Shown here piece by piece: positions 62,799 through 64,000 of a stretch of DNA of 64,000 nucleotides. Made by a program: the position numbers and the translations under genes. The stretch is from Prochlorococcus sp. AG-409-P01 (lineage in GTDB: Bacteria > Cyanobacteriota > Cyanobacteriia > PCC-6307 > Cyanobiaceae). The stretch is from the NCBI GenBank assembly GCA_003215335.1, contig QCKM01000007.1, positions 20,315-84,314 on the forward strand, given 5' to 3'. The notes under the pieces are model-generated. The model was not told where the DNA came from and ran no database searches. It worked only from the letters and a program-made list of their open reading frames with translations. Within the stretch, counting starts at the first letter, position 1. Every line of letters begins with the position of its first letter.

Positions 62799-64000
62799 TC
62801 AGAACTTAAAGGTGGTCTTAATCAACGCACCTACATTTCTGAAGTCCATGTCGCCCTTGTCATCTCCCCAAGCACCAGAACCAGCACTGCCACCATTCTC
62901 AATGTCTGACCTGTCGTCACCCAGTGGGTTAGTCAAGTAGTAGAGAGCAGGGGTAACAGTGATGTTGTCTGAAACCTGAATCTGATACCAGAACTCTAAA
63001 GCGTAGTTTGGATCAGAGTCAGCATCATCACCAGTGCCAGCAGCGTCGTAATCAATGTCAGTTACGAAAGTAGGCTGACCAACTGCCATGCCGAAGGTGT
63101 TGCCATCGATAAAAGCATCTTCCCAATGCAAACCTATGTACCAGGACTGAGAAGTAGCACTGTCATAGGTAGTGTTGGAATCATCTTCGTCTTCAGAACG
63201 ATTGATACCCCAACCTGTACTAACACTAGGAATCCAACCTGTCTCATCAGGAGACCACCATGCACTTAAACCCCAAGAACTGGTAACACCCATATCCTGG
63301 ACTGCATTAGCCAAAGGAGTTGCACCACCAGCAGGTACGCCAGTGCCATTGTCATCGGAAGCAGCATAGTTCCAAGCAAGTGCACCACCCCAGTTTTCCT
63401 GGGTGTAAGCAAGCTGAACAGTAGTGCTGTTACCAGACTCTTCTCCCATGATGCCGCCGCCGCCTGATGAACTCTGAGCGTTGTCAGCGTTGTTAGAGAC
63501 GTAGTTAGCAGAAAGGCTGAAGTCGCCTGTTGTCCAAGATGCACCAGCACCGCCACCATTGGTCAGGTTGTAAGCACCAGGTGCGCCTGCGTAGGTGAAG
63601 AAGTCAAGGATGGAATCGCCTGGGTATGTGCTAGGCCAAACGGCAAGCATGTCATCCTGACGAACTTTTGGACCAGCGGTGATAGTGATGTCATCGCCAA
63701 CAGGGAAGGAATACCAAATCCTGTCAACTTGAAGTGTGTCCTTAGTAGTTCCGTTAGCAACTTCCAGGGCAGCAAGAGCAACAGAAGCACTTCCACTCCA
63801 AGCAGAATCATTGAAGTTGCCTGCTCTCAAGCGAGTCTTGAGAAGGTCATCACCAGTAAAGCTGGTGTCAAGATCTATCTTGTAGTCATAGTTGAAGGTT
63901 GAAGCACCATCATTTTGACGAGCCAGAGTAGCCTTGCTCTCACTGGCGGCGTCATGTGCATCACCGTCATATACGTTGGCGCCAAGGACAAAAGTGGCAG
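62799..64000 (-). CDS. som: Som-type outer membrane porin, N-terminal part beyond window
   Basis: The frame is open to the window edge, so the start lies past 64000 (about 400 residues are visible). Many short amphipathic strands alternate with Gly/Asp/Asn-rich loops (e.g. GGGGIMGEESGNSTT), and the chain ends in Phe (ALIKTTFKF), the beta-barrel assembly signal. Phrases like VDRIWYSFPVGDDITITAGP match cyanobacterial SLH-porins, whose N-terminal S-layer-homology domain would be in the missing part. GC and codon choice look richer than in the neighbours, as expected for high expression. Confidence 0.9.
   Translation of the reverse strand, partial: ATFVLGANVYDGDAHDAASESKATLARQNDGASTFNYDYKIDLDTSFTGDDLLKTRLRAGNFNDSAWSGSASVALAALEVANGTTKDTLQVDRIWYSFPVGDDITITAGPKVRQDDMLAVWPSTYPGDSILDFFTYAGAPGAYNLTNGGGAGASWTTGDFSLSANYVSNNADNAQSSSGGGGIMGEESGNSTTVQLAYTQENWGGALAWNYAASDDNGTGVPAGGATPLANAVQDMGVTSSWGLSAWWSPDETGWIPSVSTGWGINRSEDEDDSNTTYDSATSQSWYIGLHWEDAFIDGNTFGMAVGQPTFVTDIDYDAAGTGDDADSDPNYALEFWYQIQVSDNITVTPALYYLTNPLGDDRSDIENGGSAGSGAWGDDKGDMDFRNVGALIKTTFKF

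Noticed and set aside
1..64000. tRNA, rRNA, CRISPR array, insertion sequence or prophage genes
   Set aside because: I scanned the intergenic regions for tRNA T-loop motifs, regular repeats and transposase-like ORFs and saw none. All gaps are short.

Overview
The window looks like core chromosome of a marine picocyanobacterium. The best fit is a low-light Prochlorococcus (or a close relative) of intermediate GC, which I judged by eye and did not count. Support comes from a zeta-carotene desaturase, NdhO, a CRR7-like NDH-1 factor, a high-light-inducible protein, a PetL-like peptide, cyanobacterial DUF families (DUF3120, DUF751, DUF2973, DUF4346, DUF4912), the sufBCDS/sufR arrangement and a Som-type porin. 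The gene packing is very tight. I saw no rRNA, tRNA, CRISPR array, insertion sequence or prophage gene.

Layout. 1-8.1 kb: the end of a prolyl-oligopeptidase-family gene, the sufB-C-D-S operon on the minus strand, and sufR diverging from it across the only gene-free gap longer than 300 bp. 8.2-14.3 kb: a DUF4912 protein, small membrane or secreted proteins, phosphoglucomutase and a RarA-type ATPase with a long C-terminal extension. 14.3-18.8 kb: a possible DUF1400 remnant, phosphopantetheinyl transferase, peroxiredoxin Q, type III pantothenate kinase, PAPS reductase and a type-2 NADH dehydrogenase. 18.9-24.1 kb: an SLC13/RCK transporter, Ktr/Trk potassium uptake genes and AnmK. 24.1-30.5 kb is the richest part for small genes: a ribbon-helix-helix protein facing a palindromic divergent promoter, a Nif11-domain protein whose last codons form a hairpin, a 55-aa membrane protein, an ABC-F ATPase, a 52-aa twin CX3C protein, an HtrA protease and an Hli protein.

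30.4-43.9 kb: XseA/XseB, a YihY membrane protein, a tolC-IMPase pair, a PDZ/radical-SAM protein, UppP, DUF3120, NadB, a VKOR-thioredoxin fusion, RimO and PetL. 44-53.3 kb: an acyltransferase, a RibD-like reductase, a tandem 6-pyruvoyl-tetrahydropterin synthase protein, AroK, CRR7, a GST, DUF751-RbfA-NagZ, a TPR glycosyltransferase and HemD. 53.3-64 kb: an SRPBCC protein and Zds diverging from a SufA-type protein, a TPR protein with an LpxB-related protein, a TIGR01777 epimerase, NdhO, a GT39 membrane protein, a DnaJ protein, CysK and a porin cut by the window end.

Shared themes are Fe-S assembly (suf genes, SufA, and the Fe-S enzymes RimO and TIGR03279), sulfur assimilation (CysH, CysK), disulfide and redox handling (VKOR, PrxQ, GST), peptidoglycan recycling (NagZ, AnmK) and photosynthetic electron transport. 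I do not see a complete new multi-gene system. The most unusual items are the orphan Nif11 protein with its hairpin-encoded C-terminus, the twin CX3C micro-protein, the DUF3120 gene that appears to lack a normal start codon, the apparently degenerate first half of the tandem PTPS protein, and several palindromes in divergent promoters.
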